Below, piece after piece: positions 48,669 to 61,674 of a stretch of 64,000 nucleotides of DNA. The DNA is from Anoplopoma fimbria (lineage: Eukaryota > Chordata > Actinopteri > Perciformes > Anoplopomatidae). How positions within the stretch are numbered: the stretch's first letter is position 1; each line of letters begins with the position of its first letter. The translations under genes and the position numbers were made by a program. The stretch covers positions 3,214,377 to 3,278,376 of the forward strand of contig NC_072451.1 of the NCBI RefSeq assembly GCF_027596085.1, written 5' to 3'. The notes beneath the pieces were generated by a model. That model had not been told where the DNA came from and ran no database searches. It worked only from the letters and a program-made list of their open reading frames with translations.

Positions 48669-49816
48669 CTGATATGAATCGTATTTCTGAAATGTGTTTT
48701 TGTCTCAGAAACAACAACATTCCTCTATCCTGAGGTTTGCAGAAACGCACATTGACAAAACAAATTCTGGCGACTGTGTAGACTGAAAACATTAGGAATC
48801 CTCCTCATGAACGTCTGTACACAATGCCATGGCTATCAAGTGAAGTCCAGATGTTTTGGACCAACTAACAGACTGATGTATGAACCCCTTCAGGCTATGA
48901 CGTGACTAAAAAAAGTCTCTTTCAGTTTCATATTCAGTATTTTAATGGTTAAGTCTGTTCTCATTATGTTGATTGTGAACATGTGGAACCCAATTTCCTT
49001 TAAAGTGTAACTTGCTTTAATGTTCTTCCATCAATCTTTCAGTAAAAGCAGCTCCCGATCTCCATCTTGTCTTTTGGGACCAAATTCTTCTTTAATCCAC
49101 TTAAGACTGAAGTCAACATTTCTGAACTATTTTTTGAGCCCGACATTTGTTTTTGCATTAAAGGAAAACTGTTTTGCTAGGAGGGAGCTGCTCTGAGTAA
49201 ATGTTGTTAAACTGAACTCAAATGTATATTTTCTCTGCAGGTCTTAACATGAAAACAATCCTGTTGGAACCATTTCAGTAAATGTCGTCTGTAACTGGAT
49301 CTATAGAATTTAAACACATCATCTGTCATAATTACTGCTGCCTTCACTTCAGCTCCCCTTATTGAATTTCCAGACTTTAATACCCCTTAATTAGATGTTA
49401 CATACCACTTAACCACCTAGCTCAGTGAGCAGCACCACATATTATTCTACCCTATAGGCGTCTGCTGGAGCTTTGAATTCATGATGCATGACATGTTATT
49501 TTTGTCAGAGGTATTTTTCTTCAAACTTTAATCTGAACTAAGACTGGTGGGTGATGTTATTTGTTAAAAAAAAAAAATCGCATTTTGCTTCTGTGTGTGC
49601 AAAATCTGCATCTATTGAGTACAAGAGGGATTAAATCATATATATGTATACATCTGGGATTATAGAGTCAGATTTATAATAAATACATAATTAAGATCAC
49701 GTACATGCACAGTAAAGTGTAATCAAATCATTAGGTCAGACATAACTTCAGCTGTTTGTTTTTTTAGTTCCTTCTTAGACTTTATTAATTCAGGCAAGTT
49801 AGTTTTTCAGTGTCCT

Positions 49817-49891
49817 AAAATAAGATAAAATAAGATAAAATAATCCTTTATTAGTCCCGCAGCAGGGAAATTTGCAGGCTTACAGCAGCAT
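49817..49891 (+). repeat. Teleost interspersed repeat (aagataaaataatccttta)
   Basis: Three units of aaaataagat, then aatcctttattagtcccgca and gcagggaaatttgcaggctt. This is a well-known short fish repeat. Confidence 0.7.
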
Positions 49892-51490
49892 AGGGTAAAG
49901 TTACTGCTTTTTATGATATGATGTTATCATAATCCCTTTAATAAAGAAGACATTGCATGTTAGATTGTTCCCTACAAACCATTCACTTAACTACCATGTG
50001 ACATTGCACAGACTTAAAGTAATAATCTAGAAGGTTTTCATTTCAATAAATGTCTGTTATCACTGAATGAGGTGACAGTGGTGATGAACCAACTGATGAA
50101 AGACCATTGAATTTGCAGTTTTAAGACATTCCGAGGAAAAATCTGAAAAGTTGTTTTTTTTTTTTTAAATCACCCAGCAATGGTTGGTCTGCCAAAGAAG
50201 GTAGACGAAGCTAACGTAACAGACTCACTTCAACTAAATTTTTTGAGAAGCAGAATGCTGTTTTTTTTTACGGTCTCTGCAAGCGTTTCGAGTAAATGGT
50301 TACTACGGCCGAACCAACAAGAAAAAGAGCGACGACTAACAGACGATTTAACTTAAAAAAAGAAGTCAAAATCCAGATCTTTGGGAAGTGAGATCCAAAA
50401 ACACACCTGTGATTACCGCCTATAGCCTCAGGCGCCGCCAAAAAGAAGAAAACATATTTTCTGTGTCATTGTGTGGCACTGAAGTTGTGTTCAGGGACCA
50501 TTTTCAAAAGTTACGTGGTGCTGCATTCAAGGACAACACTTCCAACAACACAGCAGTGCAGGCTGGCATTGATTAAACTAAGCTGGTTGGTGAACAAATC
50601 CAGAAAACAAACACTAAACAAACAGATAATGTACAAATGAAAAATGTAAAGACTGCAGGGCGATTTAGAACACAAATCCAGAAAGTTTGGGAGAAAAACA
50701 TATTGCATGATTTAACGAATAGTCAGCAGTAATGTAAATCGTGTTATTATTTAGCTTTAAGCTACTGGTGTTGGCTTTTAAATATGAACAAAAACACACT
50801 CATCTGAGTTCCCACAAAGACAGAACCTTCCAGACACCCAAATGAATACAGTATGTGAGCCTGAACAAAATGCTTCACAACATGAGCATAGAAAATCACA
50901 GAAGGGGCAAATTTAGCCTTCAGAATGACGGGAAAGAGAAAGATTTAACACAGCAGAAACCATTATCCCTCCGGTCTGCGGCTCACTGATGTGGCAGCAG
51001 AACAACGGAGCCCAATCACAGCCTGATCACTCCCACTACGCCTGTAAGTGGAGCTCAGAAGAAGCCAAAAAATCCTTTTCTGATGAGGAAATGAATGCAA
51101 AACACGGCTGTTAGCCTGTACGGGGTTAAATGGAAGCATATGTGAGGCAGGAGTTCTGCAGCCACATCCGGCCGACAGAAGGCTCCCTCTGAATATTCAT
51201 TAAAACATGCTGCAGGTCTGGATCGATTCTGATGCTGAAACGGACTTTTGATAGAAGCTGTAACTCCTCAAAGAAATATTGAAACTGTAATGTTGAAACT
51301 TTGTCAGCATTTAGGAGGCTTTGTAGGGTTCAACAGAGTGACTCATTGCATTGTGGGAGAAAAGAAGCCAGTGGTTGGCTGGTTCGCAGAGGCTGGTTCT
51401 GGAGCGACTGATGATGATGATGGAGAAAGGAGGACTGTGTTTATCTCACTCATGGCAATATAAAAAAAGACATGCATAAATACAGTAAGT

Positions 51491-51493
<3 letters not shown>

Positions 51494-51569
<76 letters not shown>
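51494..51569 (+). repeat. (CA)n microsatellite, 76 bp
   Basis: Uninterrupted CA array. Confidence 0.97.
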
Positions 51570-51571
<2 letters not shown>

Positions 51572-52053
51572 ACTAATTGCTATCACATGATATGTAGAGC
51601 AACAGCCATAAAACACACATGGACTAGTTCACAACAGCCAATCAGACGCTTTGAGGAGTTGCTGACTGGAGGTTTATTTTATGCTGTCGATCAGTTTTTT
51701 ATTGGCTGCAATAATCTGACTACTGGCTTCATTCTAAGTCTGACAGCATCTTGGAGAAGCTGCTTATTAATAGAACTGTTGCACACACATGCCTTATTGA
51801 TACAAACAAAGTGCGATTAATGACAAACTGGTGAGTTTCCACCTAGCAACCTGTTCTTAATGTCACATTGGTGCCATTGTGGTTCTTTTTGTTCATATTC
51901 TTACTTATTTTCATTATTTTCAGATGTTAAACTTCAATTTCTCTCATTAAAACTTTTATCAACTTCTCACTATCAAGGCCTTTACACCCCGTTAAAGTTA
52001 ACAAATAAACAACACAAAAATGCAAATAGCTCATCTTCAAATAGGATATGTCT

Positions 52054-52112
52054 GGGCTTTTATTGTGAAAGTTAAGAATAATTATATGCCTAGGGCTTTT
52101 ATTGTGAAAGTT
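52054..52112 (+). repeat. Two 20-bp direct repeats
   Basis: gggcttttattgtgaaagtt occurs at 52054-52073 and 52093-52112, a 39 bp tandem duplication. Confidence 0.9.
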
Positions 52113-53939
52113 GAATAAGTTTTATTGTTTCATAAATATCAGCGCAACTCGACAGGTTCCGCAACATGATTGGTTGATGCCTTTATTTGCGGTGCAAAAG
52201 ATCAGAAAAAAATGAATTAGCTTTTTTTGCGGCGTAATTTTAGCAAAGTGTTTATGATAAAAACAACAGTTTGATAAAATAAACTGATGAGCGATTGAAT
52301 TGCATGAACAAAAATACCCTTGGTGCTTATGCTTTTTGCAGCTCACTCAATTTTGTACTATGAGACAAAACTGAATTAATAATGTAGGTTCAATGGGAAG
52401 CGCTAGTCCCAAACTGGGCTAATGAATGAATGACATTAGCAAGAAGCTAACGTTTAGCTGCTTGGAGCACGATCGCTACCGGCTAATCTTTAGTGCATCC
52501 TTTGTTTTGTGACCATCCAAGATCTCAAAACTGTTCTTCATCACCTAACACAATCTAACTTTAAATCCAGCATCTCTATATTCTTTGTTTGTCATAAACG
52601 GCTCTGTGATGGGAGATGAAATGAAGTCGATCAAGCCTCTTTGGCTTTTGAGGGATTCGTAACATTAGTCCTCTCAGAAGAAACCTTGTTGCTGCTCAGA
52701 TTCTTTGAGTTTCTCTAACTGTATCACCAGTTACTATAAATGGTCTTTTCCTTGACATTAAGTGTGACTAAACTGCTCATCCTCTACAGAGTGGATTGCA
52801 TTTCCACATGTAAACACAGTGAGGTTGTCTGTTAACAGTCCAAAGAAGACACGCATCTGGTTGAGGACCGAGACGGGCCACTCCTGAGACAGATTTGTTT
52901 GGACTACTTTTAACCGCAGCATGAGAGCTGACCCACGACGGCAGGAAACCAGACATTAAATAAATACATCACAGTGAAACCGAATGTCTCTTTTCAAAAC
53001 ACAAAAAAATATTTAGCTAATAGCTTGAGTTTCTGCGTTCGCCACCTGATTCCATCCAAACGGTGGAACAGGAACCACACAGGGCAGCGGAAATGAGGGA
53101 CAGATGTCAGACCAGTGAGGGAAGATCCACCATATGTAATCCGTATGAAGGCTTCATCCAAAAGATTTACCTCTCAACTGTTACCACCTGCAGCTTTTAC
53201 ATGCATACTGGAGATCTCAGAGAGGCATTTGCTCTATTTTTCCACAAAACACTGCAGGAGACGAAGTGAAGATGGCCTCAACAGATTGCATCAAAACACG
53301 CCGAGAGGCTCCAGTAGCGCCGTTTTATCTCGATGTGGAAACATTCATAAAGTATAACTCACAAGCTTCAGATAAAAGCCTCAAATGTTTCTCTAAAAAA
53401 GTCAGAAACACATATAATGAAATGTGTTTCTGAAATGAACAGAAAAGGGAATCTGTTTCGTAAAAGCTTTCCGCCTTTCTACTAAAACCTTTAACAAGCT
53501 TCCCTCTTATGCTTCACTGTAGCGATGACGAAGCGTTCATTATTAGCTCAGAGGCTCCGTGGTCGGAATATATTTAGAGCTCTGACTCAACTTAGAGATG
53601 GTCGACGTTTAGAAAGCGAGCGCGCAGTTTATTTTTTGTTCCTTGTGTGGACGGTTTGCTCTCATAACACATACGGTATCACCGTGGTGCCATGGGGTGA
53701 CTCAAATGCAACCTTTTTCTTGTTATTAAGCTGCCAACTGCTACAAATATGAATCACTCTGGAAAAAAACCCAGGTTAAAACGGGACAAACACGGCAACC
53801 TTTGGGAATACCCATTTTTTGGGTTGATTTAGTTGAACTGGAAAATAATCAATTGGTGCATTTGAGTCATTAACCGAGGATGTTTCATTTACTTATAAAC
53901 AAGAGCAACATACAGTCGTGCTAGTGGCTCTGTGAGGCT

Positions 53940-54095
53940 GTAGTTAGGCACACTTTGAACCAAATTCAGCTAACGTGCTCAAAATGACGCTATGCTAACA
54001 CGCCAACCTTTACCAGATACAATGTTGACCGCTTTCAACCTATTAGTTGAGCTGGTTAGCATGCTAACAGTTGCTAATTAGCACTAAGTTGATAA
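53940..54095 (+). repeat. Teleost interspersed repeat (catgctaac family), copy 2
   Basis: Words ctatgctaacacgccaacct, taccagatacaatgttgacc and gttagcatgctaacagttgc. It is collinear with 36050-36185 but diverged. Confidence 0.6.
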
Positions 54096-56536
54096 TGCCA
54101 CTAGTTTTAAAATAATCTAATCACAAACCAAAGAATCAGACAAATTAATCTGATCTGATATGAACGGATCACCAAAGTTATGACGTTAGAATTCATCCTG
54201 AGAAAGTTTGCAGGTTTCTCTGTTGCTTCGTGTGGTTTTGGTTGCTTGAACGTCGCTGCTGTTGTGCAACAACTAGGGCAACCGGAGAACTTAAACACAG
54301 GAACAAAATGTCTAAACTAAGTCTACGAAATACGACCTTATTACCAATATTCTGTATTTGTCTATTGCTTTTGTGCCAAAACAGTGCTGTTGTTATGGAT
54401 TTCATGGCATTTGTTAATGAGTAATGTGGATCGTCATTAAACAGCAAGGGGAAGTAAAGTAGAGAGGGAATATTGGAACACCATATAACTTCAGCTTATC
54501 AATAAAACACCAACTCACAACCCACTCAACAACACAAAACACCTGCTGGGTTTGAATTATTAACGAAGCGATTATCAGTAGGGGTCAAAGGTCACATCGC
54601 TCAGCACTCTCCGGTGTCAGAGAGTGGGCGGGAGCAGAGGTGATGACTGGCGGCTCCACAGGAAGCAGCTGCTCGTCATATCGTCGTCCTGTTGTCTGGG
54701 AAACATCCAGAACAAAAGAGACGTGATGAAGATGTGTCCACCAGGTGAATCCAAAAAAAACGCAACGCTTTTCAAGAAACCGCGGCTCAATTAAAGAGCC
54801 GGTGGAACCAGAATACAGAAGGACATATTTTATGAAACCCTTTCAGCCTTGAACAAATGGAAGGACAACACTTTCCCACGCTGCAGTTTGCAAAAAAACT
54901 TCAGAGGCATGAAGTTTTGGGAGATGAAGCTCCCGGTGTCCTCCTCAGCTGCTTTGTGGATAATTAAAAGGCATGTAGTGGAGGATCTGGAGAGCAGCTG
55001 TAGGGTGGAACCATGTGAGTCTGCAGCTGACTCGGGACAGACTTTTTATTTAGTTGGACGACAATCAAACCGCCAGGGGGAAAAAAAACCAGACTGAGAA
55101 CTAAAAAGGCAAATCAGATAGAAAGCTCAGCTGCAGAAAAGACGTCAGTGAACGCACCTTTTTACTGTTTAAAACACAAACATCTAGTTTACAGTGTCAT
55201 GACCTTCAACAAATAACATTTTCTCTGCTGTTTGTGAGAGAAAGAGCAGGAGGATGTTTCACACAATATGATATTAGACAAACCAAGCAGCGGTGCTACA
55301 GTTCACAGTAAGGCCACGTATTTATTAAGGCGTTTCTTTTAAATCTACATTGACAACAAGATGAATTGTGTCCTGATCAGTTTGATCGATCACGTCGTAC
55401 CTTTCGCTTCTTAGTAATTAATCTGAGCAGTTTGTTGTCAAGGAATGAAGAAACTCTTTTAGGTTTTTACAAGTTGGGAAAAGTCGAGACAAACATCCCG
55501 ATCAGCTGATGAGGGAGAAAAACAAATCACTGCAGCGCTGCAGGTCAGACACAAGGCTGAAGTTTCTAACTGAATTGTTAAAAACCTGCAAATGCAACAT
55601 ATTGCCCTTTTTCCCCAGTTTCAGTTAGTTGGATTCAGTAAAATATTTACAAATAGGTAGAAATGTCTTGTTTAATTTGCATATTTGTCAACTTTTCTTA
55701 TTCCACCTGAGTCTAAATGTCTTTAGTCTCCATTAGCAGCTGATTTAAAGGGTCGCAGTGATTGGTCATGCTACTCTGTGGAGCTCGGCCCATGTGATCC
55801 GAGCTTTTCAGGCAAAACTGACACAAAAAGATCACTGATTATGTACTATATACATGTCTAGGGATTATACAAAGAACGGGAATTGGCTTTTAAATGCTTT
55901 AGAAACAGGAGGTCTTAAAAAAATCTACACTTGAGTAAATATTTTGCAGCCAAACCAAATTTTTAACAGGATATTCAACCTTTGTAACCTTGAATAAAGG
56001 CAGTAAAGTAGTCTATTAATATGAGTTTACGGATTATTACAATTCCTCACCAGCATCGTCGAGGTTGGCTCATGGATTTTTGTCTGTAAAACTCGTTTTT
56101 TTACAGTTTATTTTGTTTGTTTGGAACTAGCGAGCCATATGAGGCACTAATTGCAAGTTTAAGCAAGCTTAACTTCTCTAATAACGGTGTTCAGTCAGCG
56201 CAGCGTCCTCATTATCACCACTGCAACCTTTACTTTCTCATCCAACAGGTAGTTTTCCACCACTGACACCAAGTCACACCACGGGTCAACACACACTTTG
56301 AGCCTCAATGAGGGAAGTTACACAACACTTGGTATCTTTTGCATCTCCATACATTTCCATATAGATGAAATGTGATCATGCCTCAAACTGAACCTTCTCT
56401 CCTTTTTGTTTTTTTAATAAATCTAAATTGCTCAATCATTCATAAACTCGTAAACCCGCTCACGGCCTTTTATGTGTCTGAACACGTCTGATTCAAGTCT
56501 TTCTGGATGAATCTGTAGGATTCAGTGGTGAAACGC

Positions 56537-56549
56537 TGCTGACTCAGCA
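56537..56549. promoter_or_regulatory. Perfect T-MARE palindrome (TGCTGACTCAGCA)
   Basis: An exact match to the 13-bp TPA-type Maf recognition element bound by large and small Maf, Nrf2/CNC and Bach factors. A second partial site is 1 kb away at 57536. Whether it is used cannot be seen from sequence. Confidence 0.45.
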
Positions 56550-57194
56550 AAGGGTGTGTGAGAACAACGAGGTGCTGTTATTGTAGTTTACATACCTCCA
56601 TGTGACAAGATGTTTTCTACCAACTCTACATGTTAAAGACATAAGGAGGAATCACAAACACCCTCTAAGAATATTGTGAATATATTTTTTCTCAATAATT
56701 CAACTATGTAACTTGAATTGTATGATGTCTAACTTTTGACAAATAGCAATCACAATAAATACCGCCTGTGTCATCAGTTTAAAGATATACTGCAACTTAT
56801 GTGATGGAATTTTAATGTAAAACTGTTACCCATCCCTTTAATCACATTCCAACCAGCTTCCAACATTTTTTATATTATCAGAAGCAACGTCATCATCTGA
56901 AGAAAGGGCAACTTTATAAACACCAGACTTCTAAATGTCAACAGATGAATCATTTATTAAAAAGTTACAGATTTGATATTTATTATATTCAGGACGAGAG
57001 AAAAGTTGTACAATGTGAAGTTTGTCTGATAATGTTTAAATATAATAAAGTCAGTAATTATATGTTTGAAAAAGCTATTATGGATTAATTACATTTACAT
57101 CATGCATTTAACCACTAAAAATAAATATTAAAAAAAACTAAACATTATAAAATTGACCTTTAGTTTTATTGATAATGTCTTTAAATGATCAAAT

Positions 57195-57265
57195 AAATAA
57201 TTGAAGAAGGTGTTTTTATTCCACTTCAATTAAATAATTGAAGAAGGTGTTTTTATTCCACTTCA
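57195..57265 (+). repeat. 34-bp tandem duplication (period 37)
   Basis: aaataattgaagaaggtgtt plus ttattccacttca occurs identically at 57195-57228 and 57232-57265. The identity indicates a recent event. Confidence 0.92.
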
Positions 57266-57535
57266 CACCATTTCTCTCCTGTTCTCGTGACATTTTGCAA
57301 ATAAGAGCACCATGCCACTTTAAATTAAATGTCCACAATCCACCATGTGGACATGACGGCCGCTGATCAAACATTCAGCCTCCTTTATTTTCCCCTCAAC
57401 AAACAAAAACATTCATTCATCGGCGCTATGAATTCCTGATGACAGCGAACACTTGTTTGCTGAAGATGAGTCTCGTTGAGTCACCGTGTCTCGTTAACGA
57501 TTCAGCAGCTCTCTTTATGTTGTTACGGTAACCGA

Positions 57536-57545
57536 TGACTCAGCA
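57536..57545 (+). promoter_or_regulatory. Half/extended Maf-type site (TGACTCAGCA)
   Basis: TGACTCAGCA (within gatgactcagcag) fits the CNC-small Maf/AP-1 consensus and lies 1 kb from the perfect palindrome at 56537. Confidence 0.35.
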
Positions 57546-57878
57546 GTTTAATCAATTATTCGGTGTTTAGCGTCGGACATGAAATTGTTCCATTTGTTCT
57601 ATTTTGGTGCCGTCACATGAGCGTGAAACCTTTACATCTGAATGGAGCTAAATATGTGTAAATGCAACATGTTGTCACCACTTCCGACGTTCCCTTGAGC
57701 AGACTTGAGTTATAACGGGCGGCTTCGAGCGTGTGAATAAATATGGGAGTACGGAGTGAAGCCCACTCTGTGTAATTACAGGCTGGAGACAGTCAAACAA
57801 ACACTGTGCAGTGAATCAATTCATCAAGACCCAACAGACTGAAATGGAACGACTCCCCCTGAATATTTGATGGAGGCG

Positions 57879-57955
57879 GGAGAGTTATGAGTTTGGAGAG
57901 TTATGAGTTTGGAGAGTTATGAGTTTGGAGAGTTATGAGTTTGGAGAGTTATGAG
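57879..57955 (+). repeat. 16-bp minisatellite (ggagagttatgagttt)
   Basis: Almost five perfect units in a row, with no substitutions among the full units, so the array is young and likely variable in number. Confidence 0.95.
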
Positions 57956-58253
57956 CAGAGGCTGAGGGAGGAAACAGGTGTTTGTGTTGACAGATGTGAC
58001 CCGGCTGATTCTTAAGGATTGGCTCTACTGACTGTAAAACACAGCAGTCCTTTGGAGAAACCAGAACACTGATGCTGCAGCATTAAATGTTTGATTCAAC
58101 CATCGGATTCACAAACAGAGAATGGAAACACTGCTGTGAAACTTGCACCTTCTTGTTTGAAGACATTAAAGCTGTGTTCCATTTCAGCCTCCTTTTAAAA
58201 AGACACAAATATGTCATGACTGGTCAGCAAGACAAAACAACTGCCATTTACTT

Positions 58254-58580
58254 TAAAGCTAGGGTAGGTAATCTTGATAAACGCTGGATTTAAAGTTTCA
58301 ATTTAAAAATCCAGCCCAGTCAGTCGAACTCTTTTCCAAAGAAAGTAGCTAGCAGCGTTAAAATCTAGCAAGAAAGTCGCCAAGTTGACCACACCCACAG
58401 TCCGACCTGTCAGACCTCCCTCCAAAGCCACGCCCCCAAAATAATCATATTGAATGTAACCAAACAAACATGGCTGCTGTTCGTTCTCACAGCTGTCAAA
58501 CTAGAAGCTTGTGGAAGAATCAAGTAATGAGCAATGACTGCAGGCCAGCCCCTTCTCCGAAAAAATGTCATTCTTGCTTG
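58254..58580 (+). repeat. Teleost interspersed repeat (ctagggtaggtaatctt family)
   Basis: It starts agctagggtaggtaatcttg and contains cctccctccaaagccacgcc and aaacatggctgctgttcgtt. I recognise this as a frequent interspersed fish element. No ORF. Confidence 0.6.
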
Positions 58581-58689
58581 GGAACTGCATCAGGAACTTT
58601 GTAGTGGGTTATATTTACTTTTAACGTATCACATATAAGATTCAAATGAGTCTTCAGAAGTCCCTGTATGGAGCAGGTCAGGGTGGACA

Positions 58690-58890
58690 GAAACACACTT
58701 GTCTTTCACCCATGAGACAGCTGTTTGTACTGAACATAGTTCCTTTGTTGCATTTTAGTTTCGTTTCAGTTTCGTAATTAGTTCAAGACAAACCATGATG
58801 CTTTTTACTAATCTAAACTAAGTTGTTTTGTAGCGTTTTTTGTTTGGTTTTGTCTCAATTTACAGAGTTAACAACGTGTTTTAAACTGCA
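58690..58890 (+). repeat. Repeat family R2, copy
   Basis: Words acacttgtctttcacccatg, caaaccatgatgctttttac and acagagttaacaacgtgttt occur in the same order as in the 6545-6800 copy. Confidence 0.7.
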
Positions 58891-59378
58891 ACAAGGTACT
58901 TGAGAGTTTAGTTGTAAAGGAACATCCTTTTTGTGGGTGGACAGGCATTCAGACAAAAATGAAATGATTAGTCGGGCTTATTTCAGTCCTGTGACAGCCA
59001 CACATGACACATTCTTTGCCCCTTTCCTTCTCAGAGCCTTTGATTTATTGATTGCTGTCGGGATATAATGAGAATTCAACAAATATAACTTTTACCAAGC
59101 CCTAGCTTTCAGTTGCACCTCAGAAGTTACATTTCTTGTCTGCAGCCGTTGAGTTTCAACCAAAAAGATAAAACTAGGAAACATATTGATATTGTATGGA
59201 TATCGTGAAATGAGATTAGATATCATCTTTGATTTTGGATATCGTAATATTGTGTCTTTTCCTGGTTTTAAAAGTTGCATTACAGTAAAGTAGGGTAACT
59301 TTCTGAACCCACCAGAATGCTCCAGCTGTTCCGTTATTTCCCTTTGTCCACTCAGTTAACCTTCAGTATTGTCGTGTT

Positions 59379-59396
59379 ATATATATATATATATAT
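59379..59396 (+). repeat. (TA)9 microsatellite
   Basis: Short TA run followed by ttt. Confidence 0.9.
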
Positions 59397-61163
59397 TTGG
59401 TCCATAACTATCGTGATATTTGATACTCTATTGCAAAATAGACAAATCACAAATGGATGACTTTGGCCTCCAGAGGAGCTCTGAACAGTGTTTGTAGTTC
59501 TACTTGATTTCAGGTGGAAGCGTCCACCACACTGTGCATATCAGAGAACAAAAAACTGTTTCAAGTCCAGTCCAGACACCTGCACATTGTGACCTTTTAC
59601 ACGTTCTCTTTTTGTTAAACTAAAGAGATCTCCGTTTTCTTTAAATTGGCTGGTTAGTTCATGGTTAGTGCCAGCACCTGGCCGGTCTCTGGCCCGGCTA
59701 CAGACGACCGAGAAAACAGACCCTGTTTCAAGAGGGCCACATGAAACAACGAAAGGGGCAAAAAAAACAACAACAACTTGAGCTCTGAGACATTTTTAAC
59801 CCCCCGGACTAGAACATAAACACGCTTATCCTGTGCATGCAAGAGAGATGAACATGTTCTGAAGAGATCTGAGGAAGCTCTTTGAGAACAAAACAGCTTT
59901 GAAGTGAAGACATTTGAACTGGCTTTTCCTGTCTGGACTCTTTGTGGAACGCCTTCACGCTATTTTTATTTCAGGTGGAATAGTTTCTTCTAGGTGGGCG
60001 GCCATTTTTGTTCACTCTCATATCAGTAAGCCGAGGACAGAGCTCTGTCCAAGGTTACAGAAGGTCATAAGGTCGCCATTATGGATCCTAAACCATGATC
60101 CAGGTAAAGAAGAGGGCTGAGAAAACCCAACTTGTGATGTGGTTTTTTTGAGCGGAGCTGTTAAATGCAGTCGACTAACCTCGGCTGACTAAAAAGTAAA
60201 AAATAAATACTCTTTTTTTACTTTTGTTTCTCTGAATGAGGAGGCGCTTTCAAGCAGTTTTTGGTTTCACGGAACAAAGCGACTGTGAATCCCACAAGCC
60301 CGGACTGTAATCTCAGTTATGCTTGCTGGGCAGCTTCCTTGTTTTCTCGTCACCGAATCAAACATGCAACCTCCACAGAAAACAGGCGGCGGGGTTTTGT
60401 ATGCTATTTGTTGTCAAGCATTGTTGGGGAGGGGTGGTGGGGCTCTGTGACCCTAAAGGGGACTGGTCAGTTTTTGTTTTAAAGGGGAGAACTGAGGTGA
60501 CAGCAATATACCTGTGGATGTGTTCTCTATGGACTTCAATCAAGAAATAATTGATTTAATTTAGTTGAATCACCTCTGTGTTCGTCCCACTACAAACTCT
60601 GAATCTCACCAGACTTTCTGCTTCTGCTCGTAAACACAAAGACAAAGAACACAAAACACAAAACACAAAGTTCCAGATTTCCAGACCACAGGAAATCCAG
60701 CTCCTGATTAAATGAAGACACGTTATTCCAAGAGGAAGATCAATGCTGGGCTGTCTGACTGTGGGGTCTTGATTTTTTTTACTAAAGGGTGGAAAAAGTA
60801 AAGAAAATCAAGGTTGTAACTTTTAAAACGTGTTCAAAAAGTCACAGAAAAGCAAATCTGCATAAAGTGAAACCTGTTTGTGATGAAGCCAACATCCAGG
60901 ATGTGACTCATTAGTCGCCACAACCATGCATGAAGAGCGAGGCGTCTCCACCCGCCGTCTGGACCAAACAAGCCAAATCACATGAAGACAGGAATTTCTG
61001 AATCAAAAGGAAGAAACTACAGTTTTGCAGAGACTCAGATCAATAAAGAGCGATCGTCGAACTAACTGGACTTAGACTGGTTTCCATATTTTGAAGACCA
61101 CTAAGGTCCATGAAGAGGCGAAATGACCATACTCTCCTGCTAGCCCACCTGACCTACATTCTT

Positions 61164-61168
<5 letters not shown>

Positions 61169-61254
<86 letters not shown>
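61169..61254 (+). repeat. (GT)n microsatellite, 86 bp
   Basis: Uninterrupted GT array, the first of a close pair. Confidence 0.98.
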
Positions 61255-61257
<3 letters not shown>

Positions 61258-61390
61258 AAAGTCGGCATGTGCACTAAAGAGAATGTTGGTGCATGTTTCA
61301 CACATTGTTTGTACAAGTGTGTGAACGCAAGAGTGGTGAAAAAGTGTTGCATGCATTAAGTGAGCGCTGTCGAGGTGTTGATGGAGGATA

Positions 61391-61392
<2 letters not shown>

Positions 61393-61475
<83 letters not shown>
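61393..61475 (+). repeat. (TG)n microsatellite, 83 bp
   Basis: The second array of the pair, 138 bp from the first, same phase and strand. Confidence 0.98.
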
Positions 61476-61478
<3 letters not shown>

Positions 61479-61633
61479 GGGCTGGCAGCTGAGGCCCGAG
61501 CTGCCATGTGTTGCCCAGCTGTGGTCGCCCGACGTTGGTTTTGCAGAGCGGAGTGAACGGGCAGAATATAAATACTGTCTTCTTCTTTCTGTCTTTTCTT
61601 CTGGGAAAAACAACAGACGCCTTGTTGAACAAA

Positions 61634-61639
<6 letters not shown>

Positions 61640-61669
<30 letters not shown>
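61640..61669 (+). repeat. Poly-A tract of about 29-30 bases
   Basis: A pure A run preceded by aaaaaaagt and followed by gggcag. It could be the tail of a retroposed element, but no element body was recognised upstream. Confidence 0.85.

Positions 61670-61674
<5 letters not shown>

Noticed and set aside
56594..56601. ATGGAG followed by gtatgt on the minus strand, a possible two-codon start exon (Met-Glu) for the myosin gene
   Set aside because: It lacks the Phe-Phe pair typical of the family, there is no promoter-like or GC-rich context, and a match of this length is expected by chance in 24 kb.
58147..58166. ATGTCTTCAAACAAGAAG followed by gtgcaagt on the minus strand as another start-exon candidate
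   Set aside because: The peptide does not resemble the class X N-terminus and the donor is weak.
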